Assembly (NCBI GenBank): GCA_964036295.1
Contig: OZ038469.1
Coordinates: forward strand, 6,774,067-6,838,066
DNA from: Plumapathes pennacea
Taxonomy: Eukaryota; Cnidaria; Anthozoa; Antipatharia; Myriopathidae
Reading direction: 5' to 3'
DNA length: 64,000 nt
Shown here: positions 45,360-57,101 of the stretch, in pieces
Layout of the letters: each line of letters starts with the position of its first letter
Numbering within the stretch: position 1 is the first letter of the stretch
The notes under the pieces: generated by a model
Databases searched by the model: none
What the model saw: only the letters and a program-made list of their open reading frames with translations
Told to the model about the DNA's origin: nothing
Made by a program: the position numbers and the translations under genes

Positions 45360-45690
45360 GCACCCTCAAAGCAACTATTCAAAAATTGAACATAATTCCT
45401 TTCGACAAGAGAGTAACACACATGAAACTTAGAGTGGTTTTTAAAGGGCTTAATGGACTGGCTCCTTCTTACATAGCCAACAAGTTCAAACCTTTTACAT
45501 GTAGTCAGGTCCACTCAAAAAACACTAGAAATTCAAACTGCAATATTTATAATCCTCCCAAAAGTAAAGCAGTCCTTTGGCAAGCACACTTTTAAATTTA
45601 GTGCAGCGAATGCGTGGAACCAAATTGTTAATGAGGTTAAAAGTGCAACCTCACTCAATTCTCTGTAAAACTAAATCTGTTGTAAACTGA
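45360..45690 (+). mobile_element. LINE ORF2 C-terminal fragment
   Basis: The plus frame reads RVVFKGLNGLAPSYIANKF, with the basic C-terminal block continuing in another frame as FSAANAWNQIVNEVKS. The FK-x-LNG-x-AP-x-Y(I/L) and (A)WN-x-(L/I) motifs are typical of the end of LINE reverse-transcriptase ORFs. A frameshift near 45,590 shows it is dead. It differs from the 31-kb LINE. Confidence 0.75.
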
Positions 45691-45854
45691 GTGACCTTGC
45701 TTTCATGCCATTGTTATTAGTAGCATGTCATTCTTTTAGGAAATTCTAGATTATTATTACTATTTTCAAATCAGTGTATTTCTTTTAACTTTCATATTCA
45801 ATTATTTATTTATTTTATTATTCCCACGCCCTGCGTGGGTACTAATCTGAACAC

Positions 45855-46205
45855 ATATCGTTTTTGAATGTCGTTCACGGGGCGACCTCCCCGCGCAGCG
45901 GGGTTTGCTGGGAAGAACCTCGGAACAGAATCACGTCCACGCGCAGCGGGGATTGCTGGGTAAAACCTTCAACTTCGTTCCCAGGCTCTTCCCTTTCCCG
46001 GCCGAACACGTAAGCTTTTTTGCGATTTGAATGTTGTTCGCGGTACGACCAACCCGCACCGCGGGGAATGCCGGGTAGAACCTCGAAACAGAGTACCTCG
46101 TTCCCAGGTTCTTTCCTCTCCTGGCCCAACACGAAGGCTTTTTTGCGATTTGAATGTTGTTCGCGGGACGACCTACCACCCGCGCCGCAGGGTCTTTTGG
46201 GAGTC
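45855..46205. repeat. Three-unit GC-richer tandem repeat (124-162 bp)
   Basis: 'tttgaatg(t)' followed by 'gttcrcgg' and 'cgacc' starts at 45,863, 46,025 and 46,149; each unit contains a 'cgcrscgsggg' phrase and 'ttcccaggytctt'. Overlapping ORFs on both strands are by-products. Confidence 0.7.
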
Positions 46206-48464
46206 CGTTGCGAAGCAACAGACCATCACTTCATCTGGGAAGGTACTGTACTAACACGATGTATGGCCTTCAAAAGCGATGACAAGACAAGCGAACAACG
46301 GTACACCGAGAAGCAAGACGAAAAATCCGATCGGAGAAACACTAGCGGTTGATTTATAGCTGAGATAATCGGTCGACCGTTCACAGCTGACTCGCATTTA
46401 CCTTCTTGGATCAAACTTTTATAAACCATTTGAACTGCCTAACATGGTTACTGGCACTTAAAAGCAAGTTATGATCAAGAGCAAGGCCCGAGGAACAATT
46501 CAAGACAGAAAATAGTGCTTGAAGGCCGGCCGATAGCTCCAAGGGGAAGGTAAGACACGTAAAATTATTTTGTTCACGTCACTCAATTCGTTCGTTCTGC
46601 ATAATGCTTCGAGTTTATCGAACATTTTGTGATCGCGGTAAAACGTGGTTGTTGCAATGCTATACATTTTCACGACAGAAAATTGTTTTGACCGTTTGAG
46701 TCTCGACATTTAAATCAACTTCCAGTGTCGCATACAATGCAGAGGTTATTTTGCCACTTGACAACTTGCTCAGACAAAATCACAACATATTACTCACACA
46801 GAAGAATCTTGGTGTTTCTGTGCATTTGATTAGAGTAAACCATTTCAGTCTATCAAAGAACAGATCAAAATATTTGTCCTCTGTGAAATTATACCTGCAG
46901 TGCTCAGTCAAAGTTTTGAACACACTCAGGAGTAAAAAATCGTAAAACCTTTCGTATTTCAAGAACTTGTGAGTTTTGGTTTGAACATGCAGGTTTTTAA
47001 CTGCCCAGCTACTGTTGTCATGTACTGTATAACACTGTATAAGTACTATAAGTCAGTGGCCTAAACTTTAGAGTACCCAGCCAATAACTTTCTAATACAG
47101 TCTTTGTTTTGTCTTTGCTTTGTTCTAGAAGTATCAGATATATCAGAATATATTAGAAACAATAAGTGGCTGGGTGTGCTATAGTTCCTTCATACAGGTA
47201 ACCATCCCTCTTCTCTCACAAGGTCAATTTTAGAAATATGCCTCTCTCAGTGTAATAAGCTCCCCCCTCCCTTTCCCTTGCTATAAATAATATAGTACAT
47301 ATACTATTATGAAATGTGTATAAACAGAATGATGTTTCAGTAAACTAGAAATTATTATGAATTATTATTTTATCAATTTGGCATCAGGAAAAGAAGTGTA
47401 ATTTATTGCTGCATTTCCTTTTGCTTTTTTGAATTAGCTGTTTAGCTGTACTATACAACATTACTGTATATAAATTAATGTTCAGAAGAGATTAACTGTA
47501 TTTAGTAGCTGGTGTGGGCAGAAAAAAATTGCCATGATCTAAACAAGTTCAAATTAGATAACACTGATGAGCCAATGCCCCAATCAGTGACTCAAGGTCA
47601 ACAATCAATTTGCAAACTAAAAGATACATAATTATTCTGATTTATATGCCAGAAGAGTCAATTTGCATTTACCACAGTTAGTATCATTTTACTTAAGCCA
47701 GTACTTTACTACATACTTACTTTTACTTAATATTAATTTCTTCCTTTTCCTAGGTAGATTTGGTGATAATTATAATTTAATAAGTTTTCCTTTGAACAAG
47801 TTTTTTTTTTTAATGCAGCTGCATGACATTAATTTCTGGTGAGATATTATAATTTACATCCACATAATATCCACAATTAGCTTTCCCACCCACCCACCCA
47901 CCTATCTCATGTGACAGAACACATTTTACAACACTCCTAATTATACTTTGATGCTTGTTTTGTTTCCCATAGGTCCCTAAATATCAAGACAAACATGAAG
48001 TTCACTAAGTCCAACTGGAAAAAGTATCTTTCTGTGATTAGGAATAGTTAGTTTATAGCCATATGGCATGGGAAATGAGACTTTGTAAAGACAAGAATGT
48101 CAGTACAGTACTAAACTGATGCCCTTCTCGTGTCTCACAGTATCTTACAGTACTTGTAGTGGATAATGTGCAAACCTGACTCTCATTTGTCTAATATTCT
48201 GTAGAATTATTGTATATTTATAATGCATTTTTACATTTTCACTCACAGTAGAGTACAGGGGAGAGTATCGGGCTAGGGCTATATTTCACCTATGAATGTG
48301 GTGCTAAAACTGACTCTGTATACTTTCTTATGAGACAAAATAAATTACTGTGAAATGGACATGGGATGATGAATAATATCGTGAGAACTTCCTTCTTTCA
48401 AGACCATCCTACATATTATATAATGAAACTACACTGTACTCTTCAAACAGCAATGGGACCCTGG
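46206..48464. other. Intergenic DNA; unassigned ORF on minus near 46.5-46.7 kb
   Basis: A real ATG at 46,709 (minus) opens 69 codons (MSRLKRSKQFSVVKMYSIAT...). It matches no family I recognise and has no obvious splice site, so it is not called. 'ggggaag' then gtaagacac at 46,543-46,558 would make a plus-strand donor. The rest is AT-rich with nothing supported. Confidence 0.25.
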
Positions 48465-48860
48465 TGGTGGGGGGTGGGAGTACTCTTATATATATGCCAT
48501 ATAGGTATGTGCCACCCCAAAGGGTATTGTTTTCAAACATTTTTAGTCTGAAATAGGGTATAGAGTTTGCCTTTTTGGTCTGAAATAGGGTATCGATTTT
48601 GTGTTTTTGGCCTGGAATAGCATATATAGAAATGTGTCACCACAGACAATGCATGGCAAATGGAAGAAAAAACAGGTGGAAACTGTTGCAAAAGAAAAAA
48701 TTCTCAAAAATAGGTCTGAAATAGGGTATACATTTATGGAGTATGGGTCTGAAATAGGGTATAGTAAATCAGATATTTTGGTCTGAAATAGGGTAAGGGT
48801 TTTCAGGTCCAGGTGGCACACCCCCACCCAAAATTATGATGAGTGTCCCCCGGAATGGAA
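48465..48860. repeat. Dispersed repeat with 'ggtctgaaatagggtat' sub-units
   Basis: The phrase tctgaaatagggtat (or a one-letter variant) occurs five times between 48,546 and 48,796 at irregular spacing, bounded by 'gtgggagtactctt' and 'gagtgtcccccggaatgg'. A related fragment lies at 38,000-38,120. Confidence 0.65.
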
Positions 48861-50720
48861 CACATGCTAATATCATGTAAATGCTAATATATTGAAAAGT
48901 GTGCTGTAAGCATACAGTACATGAGAGCTCTAAGCAATGTCATGCATAATCGATTACTTGGGCGTGGGACCTTTTGCGAATATCGTATTTCTAGTTCTAA
49001 ATTTATTTGAGGGCCACGGGTATATTATCTTTAGATATGAAATTGTAACCCTCCATAATAAAAGTTTATTATATTATTATTATTAATATTATTATTATTA
49101 TTATTATTGTTATTATTCAGGGAACTACTAACTGTATATCCCTGAACATAATAAAATAATCGACCTACTGTAATATATAAGCCCTCAGGAGGCTTATTCA
49201 AAAATTGAACTGTACAATCATATTACAGTACACATACCCCATTAATTTAAGAATTGTACTTTCTATGTTTGGCATGTTCACTTCTGGCAGGTTATTCAGG
49301 TCAATTGTCACCTAACAAAACAAGGTATTGTACATCATAAACGTATAAATATTCTGTGCACTATACATGATACAAAGTAGCCTACTGTAGGGTTTAATAT
49401 CTAGCCTAGCGATACAGCCACGTTGCATTGGAGTCTCTGACTGCGGTTTTGACTCCGGTGTTTGTAATACTACACAGTATGTCTTGCAGTCATCTGTATA
49501 CTACACTTTGATGGGATAAAAATTGAAGATGTGGGGCAAGAAGGGCCTGTCTACAGTTGATTTGTTGGTTGGTAACAAAGGCAGGGTTGTCAATAAGGAG
49601 ACCAGATAGGCTACAACAGCCAGCTACATGTATAATATTTACTGGTGCATATGTGCAAACCCATACAGGTACACCTGCAAGTGATGCTTGCTAGCTGAGG
49701 AGTCTGAAAGCTCTTAGTTAAGAAACATTTTCCAGCATCTTTACAGTAAGATTTAACTAACTGAGATACTAATCAATTGGTATTTTTTGTGGAAAATAAA
49801 TCAGTTTACACTTTCCTCAACTCAATAAAAAGGTATTGCATAATTTTGGTTTCTGATTTGTCTACAGCAAACAACTTGTGATGCGGAAACTGAGATGTCA
49901 AACGTCCCTGCATGCTGAAACACTAAAACAACTCAAACAGCAACTAAAGTTGCTTGCTTTACAGTGGCTTGGTTAAGTTTCTACGAGCTTCTCTGCCACA
50001 TTTTGCATGAACATACATATGTAACAGCTGAACATCGGTTATCTCCATGGCAAATTCACTGACTTGCATTACAGTAAACCAGTAAAGCTTAATGCTATTC
50101 ACTCAATAGTGACTTTGTGATTGCCTGACATTTTCACATTTTCACTTTTTTTAAAAAATTCAATTTGACACAAGAATAGGCAATCCTTTCCAAGAGCCTT
50201 TTGTTTTTGTCAAGCATGTGCCATATTAAAAAGCACAGAAGTAGAAGGTTTGGTCATCACCAAAATATAGTGGCCGATCCTTTTTCTTTGAAATGTCCTA
50301 CACTGAAGAGACTTTAGTATATTGTTTGGATTTTCTCTCAAAGCTCTTGCTCACCTTGTTTTCACTGAACGTTGTCTGAATTAAGTCATGTATAAATTAT
50401 TTGACTCCTAAGCGTAAACAATGCCTATTTTCTCAGCCATTCGAGCAGAAAGTAAACGTGTGGTGAACGAGAATTACATGTTAACAGATCAACATAGCTA
50501 CATAACAAACGAGTATTATAAGCTATCAAATGCCAAGTTCTCCACAATACTGTGATAATATAAGGCTGAAAATTAATAAAATCTGACTCTGACGTCTGTT
50601 CTAACAACACTACGTTGTACCAAACGAATGCAATAAAAGGCGAACACGGTGGACTACGCCGTCATTTATATATACATGTGTTCGACAGCTTCGTCAAATT
50701 AACTCTCGATTTGCGACTTA
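48861..50720. other. AT-rich intergenic DNA, no gene recognised
   Basis: A (att)n tract lies at ~49,070-49,110. No exon supported. Confidence 0.4.
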
Positions 50721-50721
50721 C

Positions 50722-51250
50722 CGGTCGGATATGCGGGTGTGTCTTGCCACAAATGAAGCAGTGCTTGCATCAAGTGACTCCAAACGAATCCAATTGTCCA
50801 GATGCAGAAATCAGTCCGTCTAAAACTCCACATATACTGGACGTACACATCCACACACCGAGTTCAGCCATGTTGGCCAAGCTGCCAGAACCCTGGGTAC
50901 GAGCTGGACGAAAGCGACCCCAGGCTCTCTCTTGGTTCCCAGGTTCTTTGAGACGCATGCTCGTGCGGCGTGACGTGACAGACGAAGGTTGGTGGAGGTG
51001 TCCCGTTCTCGACTCGAATGGTTGGCTTTTGGCAAATATCGTGGCGAAACAGCCGTTAGTATTATCAATTGTGCCACTGAGTGATGAAATGTTTGTACAT
51101 CGAAGGACTTGTTCATTTGACGAAGCTTTTCGGAATTCCACGGGGTTACAGGGTAACGTAATTTTCAAATTACTTTTGCGCGCGTTTTCATAATTTTTCC
51201 AGTTCGTTTTGTTGGAAGAGCCAGGTCTTCCACGTGTGTAAGGCAGCTGC
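50722..51250 (-). promoter_or_regulatory. GC-richer promoter-like block with a candidate minus-strand first exon
   Basis: The minus strand has a consensus donor (gtaagtcgc, complement of 50,713-50,721) preceded by an ATG 49 bp upstream (MQALLHLWQDTPAYPT, phase 1). Further upstream are 'caacatggctg' and 'gtgacgtgac', the latter CRE-like. On the plus side a candidate exon starts at 51,392, so this may be a divergent promoter. The long ORFs on both strands in this block overlap each other and are not recognised. Confidence 0.3.
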
Positions 51251-51391
51251 TAGCAGTGTACAGGGCCTTTAGTAAACCACACTTAGTGATAATACGACGA
51301 AGGAATTATCTAATCTTGAATGTTCAGTTGTCAACCGCCCTGCCCCTCCCAAATTTAAACGGTTCTCGAAGCGAAGGGAATCACGAGGAAT

Positions 51392-51562
51392 ATGGCAGTA
51401 TTTTACCCAGAATGGAGCGTTTGCAATACCCTGACTTACCAAAACTCATGGCTAAGTTCAGAATTTGACTGGTTGTGCATTTCGCCGTTACATTCCCAGA
51501 TTGTGATCAACGTCTATTTTCTCACTGAATATAAATTTGTTCTGTATTCACGAAAAATACAT
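51392..51562 (+). CDS. Candidate first exon, unrecognised (partial)
   Basis: The ATG opens 57 codons (MAVFYPEWSVCNTLTYQNSW..., then FLTEYKFVLYSRKIH) and reaches a gtatgtc donor. The residue mix looks protein-like, with alternating hydrophobic strands, but no family was recognised. It ends at phase 1, which does not fit the candidate exon at 51,950, where the first in-frame codon would be a stop. A further exon or a different model is needed. Confidence 0.3.
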
Positions 51563-51949
51563 GGTATGTCATAGCATAAAAGGGAAATTGGCTTTTGATA
51601 CTGCAATAGCTTGCTAAGATGAAAGCTGATTTAAATATTAATTTCTACTGTATCACTCAAAAGTTATTTTCTTCTTGAATGGTTGGGAGAATGTGCAATT
51701 TTACAGTAGGTTGGAAAAGTGGGATTACTATAATTAAGTTTTAGTACATTCACAAATGCTTGCTATGGTAGATAGGAGTATAACTGTCGGCTTCCCCAGT
51801 CATTTCCCAGCACTTCATTTTGATACAGGCTAATCCTGTATTACTGGAATCTTGTTAGCACAAAAATAGGTTATCCCTTCAGTTAAACATCCTTGATTTA
51901 TTTTGAGCTACAACTAAAACAAATTTTAATACTGTTTGTATTTTGCAGT

Positions 51950-52006
51950 TTAGGGCATTTGGAGCAAGTTGGTCAAATCCTCAGGACTGGTTTACACCAG
52001 ACTCAC
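51950..52006 (+). CDS. Candidate internal exon, unrecognised
   Basis: Lies between 'ttgtattttgcag' and 'gtatgtatat'. Two frames are open: one gives FRAFGASWSNPQDWFTPDSP, the other LGHLEQVGQILRTGLHQTH. The frame cannot be fixed. The 4.1-kb fold-back element follows ~280 bp downstream. Confidence 0.25.
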
Positions 52007-52289
52007 CGTATGTATATTATATTACTTATGGTATTTGCCATTGAATAATATACCAACATGTATTGTACATAGCTGGTGACCATTGAATAACATCTGTTGA
52101 ATTTTTTAAATGTTGATTTAAAGTGCTTGTCATTGATTTGGTTTAGCAGTTTGATTTTTTGTTTTACTTAATTTCTGCAGTTATATGGCTGCCTTGAATT
52201 TGACTGCTTGTCTTCAAAGTCCTTGATTATGAATTGGTATGATGCCTTGAAAATTCCTTGGATTTAGACAGCAGTCCTTGAACAGTTCC

Positions 52290-52545
52290 CTGGTGAAAAT
52301 CCTTGCAAGGATCCTAGCAGGATCCTTGTCAGGATCCTTACAGGATCCTTGCAAGGATCCTTAAAGATCCTTGAGGATCCTTAAGGATCCTCTGCAGGAT
52401 CCTTGAGGATCCTCAAGGATCCTTGAGGATCCTTAAGGATTTTTTTGCAGGATCCTTGATGATCCTCAAGGATCCTGACTAAATCCTTGAGGATCCTGAC
52501 CAAATCCTTAAGGATCCTGACCAAATCCTGTCACAATCCTTGATA
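52290..52545. repeat. GGATCC minisatellite, left arm
   Basis: About 15 GGATCC hexamers separated by 2-20 bp, mostly as aaggatcctt, caggatcctt or gaggatcctt, so each unit is itself palindromic. Confidence 0.9.
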
Positions 52546-53139
52546 ATCCCAACAACATATACTGCTGGGATCCAAGGGTAAATGGCTAGTGAATAAACAT
52601 ACAAAAATAATACTGTTATAACATTTTATTTGGAAGATAATCAATTTCTTCTTTACCTTCAACATTGAATATATTATTGGATTTCACGTCATAAATATAT
52701 TGTTATATTGATACAGTGTAAAAACAAATTGGTATAAAATTAGAGTGTTCATGCACATTCCATATCTGAAATAAAGTCAAATGTACACAACAAGCAATTC
52801 TGGCATGGCTCAGATATTAAGAATTGAAATGGCACCAGTACTTCATTTGATTGATATAAATGACGAGAATCAAGGCCATGGATAGATGATTTCATAACTT
52901 ACATCTGTATATTGAAATTGTATAATTTATATAAATTGGTATAAATTCTGAGTAATCCTTATTTCATAATCTGAAGTAAAATAATTTGTAGTAGTGACAT
53001 GGAATCTATCCAGTTTTAACAATAACATGTTTTATTATTAATTGTATTCTGAATTGGTGCCAAAGCTGTGTTCTTATACATTCTTGTGTCTATAATTAAT
53101 AATATCTGAAAAATATATAATTAATATACTAGAAATACG

Positions 53140-54665
53140 ATAATCGCATATACCCCCTCACTCTGCCATTGATGGGACTTTTACTTTGGTAACTCCCAAT
53201 AAGAGTAGCCTTTGTTTTACCGAAATGTTGACTCAATCTTTTCTTCGAACTCAAGTGCTACACGCAAAGGAAGGAGAAAAAGAATGGTGTGTGTTATACT
53301 TTTGCGTTGAAGAATCGATTGCGTGACGAAGTGCGTATTTCCCACGGTCGGCACGTCAAATTAATTCATACAGTCTGCCAAGCACGTTCTCGAAATTTAA
53401 TACTCAAAGTTTGAAGTTGGTCGGCCGTCGTAGTACGGGAACTGAAAGGAACACTGATTTTCCAATTTTGAATTCATAGGCAGTACAATTAAATAGGCTT
53501 CCTGTGCGATTTGTTTTTACTACCGCATGCACCAGACTCAGGCATGCATATTTAATAGGCTCGAATTGTTTTGTATGTGAACCCACTCAAAACAGCAAAA
53601 TTTCTCCCAGAATCAAAGCAAAACTTGAACAGTTTACTTCAAATTATACACGGGCTTCAGACCCAGTAATACTTCTAAGGGCTTGTGAACGATTCTCGCT
53701 GCAATCACCGCGTGTCAGATTACAGAAAAATAAGACATCTGACTAAATCATTCAAGACTCCAAGTTCCGATTGCTCTGAGCAAATACGGTAGCCGAAACT
53801 GGCAACAGAAGCGTAGTAAAACAATACTTCAAGGGAAAATGATCAGCATACAGATTTTAATACATTCTTGAAGTGATCGAGTTACAAAATATATATTTGT
53901 CACGGTGATTGTTCGATTTCCACTGACTAACCTTTGTTGCTTGTCCTTTCTAAATAAGTATCTGAGTTTAACACAAAACGGCATCTGAAGCTCCCGATTT
54001 GCTTTCAAGCGCTGTTCCCTTTGCGGAGTTGTCTGTGTTACCCGCTTCTGTTCATGTCGCTTTTGGTCGGCATTCATGCGCTGTTGTCTTAACTTGCGGA
54101 GTCTTCTCTTCGGCCCGCTTTTTCTCCTGAAGTTTCCGATTTGCGTTCAAGTGCTGTTCTCTTTGCGGAGTTGTCTGCGTTACCCGTTTCCGTTCATGTC
54201 GCTTTCGATCGGCATTCATGCGTTGTTGTTCGCTCGTTTCACGATTTCGCCTTGCTCGTGCCTGTTCCCTTCTCATTTGAAGACGAGCTTCGCGAGACTG
54301 TTGTGTTTCAAGTTTTTCAGTTTTTAAGTTTTCCATTTTCGTGAACGCAGCTTCGATATATTGTTGCTTCGTTCAAATCTAAATGCTTCGTTCAAATCTA
54401 ATTTCTCTTATTTCGGAGTAAAACAACATTGCTGAGTAAAACAACATTGCTGAGTAAAACTACAGGCCAGGGCACACGTGATCGATCCGGCCTTTCTTAT
54501 TGGTTAGCAGGGTAACCGCGCCTAAAGTCGTACGACAGACTGACTGACAAACTGACAGACAACGTTAAATTTCGAGATGGCGACAGGCTTGGAGTCCCCA
54601 AGTAGGCGGTATAATATTACTGCATTAGTGTCGTGAGTATTTCCCTCACTTCGTTCGGGGATAAA
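53140..54665 (-). mobile_element. Arg/Glu-rich-ORF element, copy C (nested in the fold-back transposon)
   Basis: Collinear with copy B, from 'gataatcgcatatacccc' to 'ccctcacttcgttcgggg'. It contains an extra duplication within the ORF region. The nesting shows it inserted after the fold-back element was in place, or was captured by it. Confidence 0.65.
53829..54336 (-). pseudogene. Arg/Glu-rich element protein, frameshifted copy
   Basis: The ATG at 54,336 opens MENLKTEKLETQQSREARLQ and 94 codons. The homologous frame then continues in a different register (54,077 down to 53,829: ADQKRHEQKRVTQTTPQREQ..., ending near KLRYLFRKDKQQRLV). The repeated unit ER/QKRVTQTTPQREQ(H/R)L occurs twice, so a segment was duplicated compared with copy B. 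Confidence 0.6.
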
Positions 54666-56164
54666 TGGAAAAAAGGAGTCGAGATATAATTACAATCCAT
54701 TGAAAGAAGGCAGCAATTCATTTCTCCCCTTATCCTGATTTCATGCCAGCCTTTCTCAAGGACTTTGTAACCATACTTTTTCTTGATACATCCTGTGAAA
54801 GAGAAAATACAGTATAATCAAAACTTATGTTTTCGAGACCAGGACATCAGGTATCATTCTGTAATAATAAACAATTGACAACAGGCTTCAACTAATCTAT
54901 TATGACTCATCTTTGAAAGGAAACTTTAAAACTGCAGTAATAATATTTCACATGACATGGCATTAGATGAATAAGGTTACTGGAAATGTTTTTGAAAGCA
55001 ATATCCTAAAGCAATATTGATCAGTGATCGTATAATTATTTTTGGGATTGCAGCACTTCTGAAATAATTTTTGTGGTTGTGTGTTATCAGCATGACAAGC
55101 CCAATCAAGGGTCACCCAATGCAACATTTACAGCTCCAAGATCTTGTTCACTAAAACAGCCACTTGCCAAGAATATTGCATACTAAGATTCCTTTGAAAT
55201 AGGCGGCCTTTTAGGTATTGCAGTGCTCGACATTAAGGTTTTAGGTTGGTAGACAAGCACACATCTTGCCTAGAAAAATCAGTGGCCCTTGTTGACAACA
55301 CAACTTTCATCCAAATACATGAAGTGCACAGCCGCAGAAAATATATAAGTCATTCAAGGTTCCCCGGTTTAAACAGTCAAGGAACAGTCATAAGAATATT
55401 CTATCAAATCAGGTGATCACTGGCAATGAAATTAAGAGTACTCACCGTTTTTTATACTACGTTAAACCAATCCACGTTTCATGATCCTGAATTAACACCG
55501 ACGCTTCGTGAAGTCTTTCCTCGTGATCAAGTCTTTCCCTCTAACGTGAATCGAATGAGCCACATTACACTTCGCTTTTATCTGAATTTCCACATTCGAA
55601 ATGTGAAGACAAAATTGTCACAGAGGCTGACAACTCCAGACATGTCGAAGCAGCTTCTTGGCGCGTGGAGCACAAAATAGCAACAAAACCGTAAACTGGA
55701 CGAGTAGTTTACCGCATCTCTACAAAGCTGCGCCTTCTACTTTCATCTTCTTGCCCAAAGGATCCTTAGCATGAACCTTGAGGCTCAAAAAATCAGCTGC
55801 AAACCAAACGCCTCTTGATTCTCGAACCCCAATGGTTTCTCAAGAATGGCGCCTAAGCTACTGCACATGCTCTATGTGTTACACCGCCTGCCACATAATC
55901 TCGTACCAGACTCTTTTGCGCCTTTTTACTTTCGCGTTCAAAAAATGTGCGAATATAGTGACTAATATATGAATTCAATTCATATCAGTATCTTTTTGCA
56001 ACTACACGGACTACAACCATATTTGACTGATTAGTTTTTACAGTGTAGCCGGAGTGAAAATTTCCCAGTTGTTTTTGCCAATGCCTTAACCAGATATATT
56101 TTTGTACAGTATAAAGAAGCCATTTCTAGCACAACCAAGTTCAATCCTGATTACATCAAGGGCC

Positions 56165-56400
56165 CTTGTAGGATCCTGGATAATCAGCAAGGATCCTTTA
56201 AGGATCCTGGCAGGATCCTGATAATCATCAAGGATCCTGAAACTTCAGAGTGCTGGCAGGATCCTTGTAGGATCCTGGCAGGATCCTGGTGAAATCTTGG
56301 TTAATTATCAAGGATCCTGCAAGGATCCTGTCCTTACAGGATCCTGGCAGGATCCTTGTAGGATCCTGCAGGATCCTGAAAGGATCCTGCAAGGATTCTC
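56165..56400. repeat. GGATCC minisatellite, right arm
   Basis: About 15 GGATCC hexamers, mainly caggatcctgg and caaggatcctg, in inverted relation to the left arm at the terminus. Confidence 0.9.
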
Positions 56401-56407
56401 ACCAGGG

Positions 56408-57101
56408 TTAACTGAATTTAGACACCAGTCATCATTGAAAAGTTAAAATATATATTTTAATTTATAATAGCTGAGCAGCGTGAATAAACCCAGAAATAAA
56501 TTAACTGTCAACTGAAATTGACCCTGCAGTCACCAAGTCAGTCGCCTTTCTAATAACAGTTTTGGTAGAAAACTGTTCACATGCAGATAGTTGAGGATAA
56601 GGGAAAGATGAACGGACATTTTTCAAGAATGCTAAACATTTTATGAGGCCTTTCTGCAATGTTTTTGTGTGTTCGATGTATAGGGCTTTCATTCCCTGCT
56701 GCACCACACAGCTTCTCCCTTGTGCATCAGGGTCCATTGATGTAATCAAAATTGGCAGGTCCATTGGAGGAGAAATTCAACACCATTTCAGAGGCAATTG
56801 TCTTTAATTATTTTAAGAAAAGGAAAAACAGGAATAGTACCTAAAATGTTAATAGTTGTTTACATTAACACATTTGTTTTAATGGGATGGACTCCTAACA
56901 ATGTCCTCTCATAACAGGGACACATCTAAATAATACGGCCAGTTTTCCTGATGTGTTTTCTGCAATGGTGTTGTCAGTGTTATGACACAGCAAGTTGTCT
57001 GGCCATTTTATTTATGAAAGCTATCAAAAGCAAAGTTCTCCATACTGAATGATATACAACTAGTAAGACACTAAAGGAGGAAGTTGAAGTAAATCAATTT
57101 T
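56408..57101 (-). other. Flank of the fold-back element; unassigned ORF 56,501-56,764
   Basis: An 87-codon minus ORF (MDLPILITSMDPDAQGRSCV...) has a real ATG and protein-like composition but no recognised family and no splice context. It could be a remnant of a transposon protein or chance. Confidence 0.25.

Larger units (their letters stand above)
52288..56407. mobile_element. 4.1-kb fold-back transposon with GGATCC-repeat arms
   Basis: Ends are inverted: 'ccctggtgaaaatccttgca' at 52,288 and the complement of 'tgcaaggattctcaccaggg' at 56,407. Next to them are arms of ~270 and ~250 bp, each with about 15 GGATCC cores in contexts such as 'aaggatccttgcaaggatcc' and 'caggatcctggcaggatcct'. The interior holds copy C of the Arg/Glu-rich element, a short plus ORF (55,426-55,680) and no recognised transposase. 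A 17-bp near-direct repeat ('atttagacagcagtc' / 'atttagacaccagtc') lies just outside each end. Confidence 0.75.

Noticed and set aside
45386-45595. Host gene on plus strand
   Set aside because: Residue pattern is that of a LINE ORF2 C-terminus, with a frameshift.
50615-51193. 192-codon plus-strand ORF and overlapping 132- and 98-codon minus ORFs
   Set aside because: They overlap in opposite frames in a GC-richer block, match nothing recognised, and contain a repeat-like phrase; no basis to prefer one.
52288-52545. CRISPR-like array
   Set aside because: Units are irregular, self-palindromic and lack unique spacers; the genome is eukaryotic. They are transposon sub-terminal repeats.
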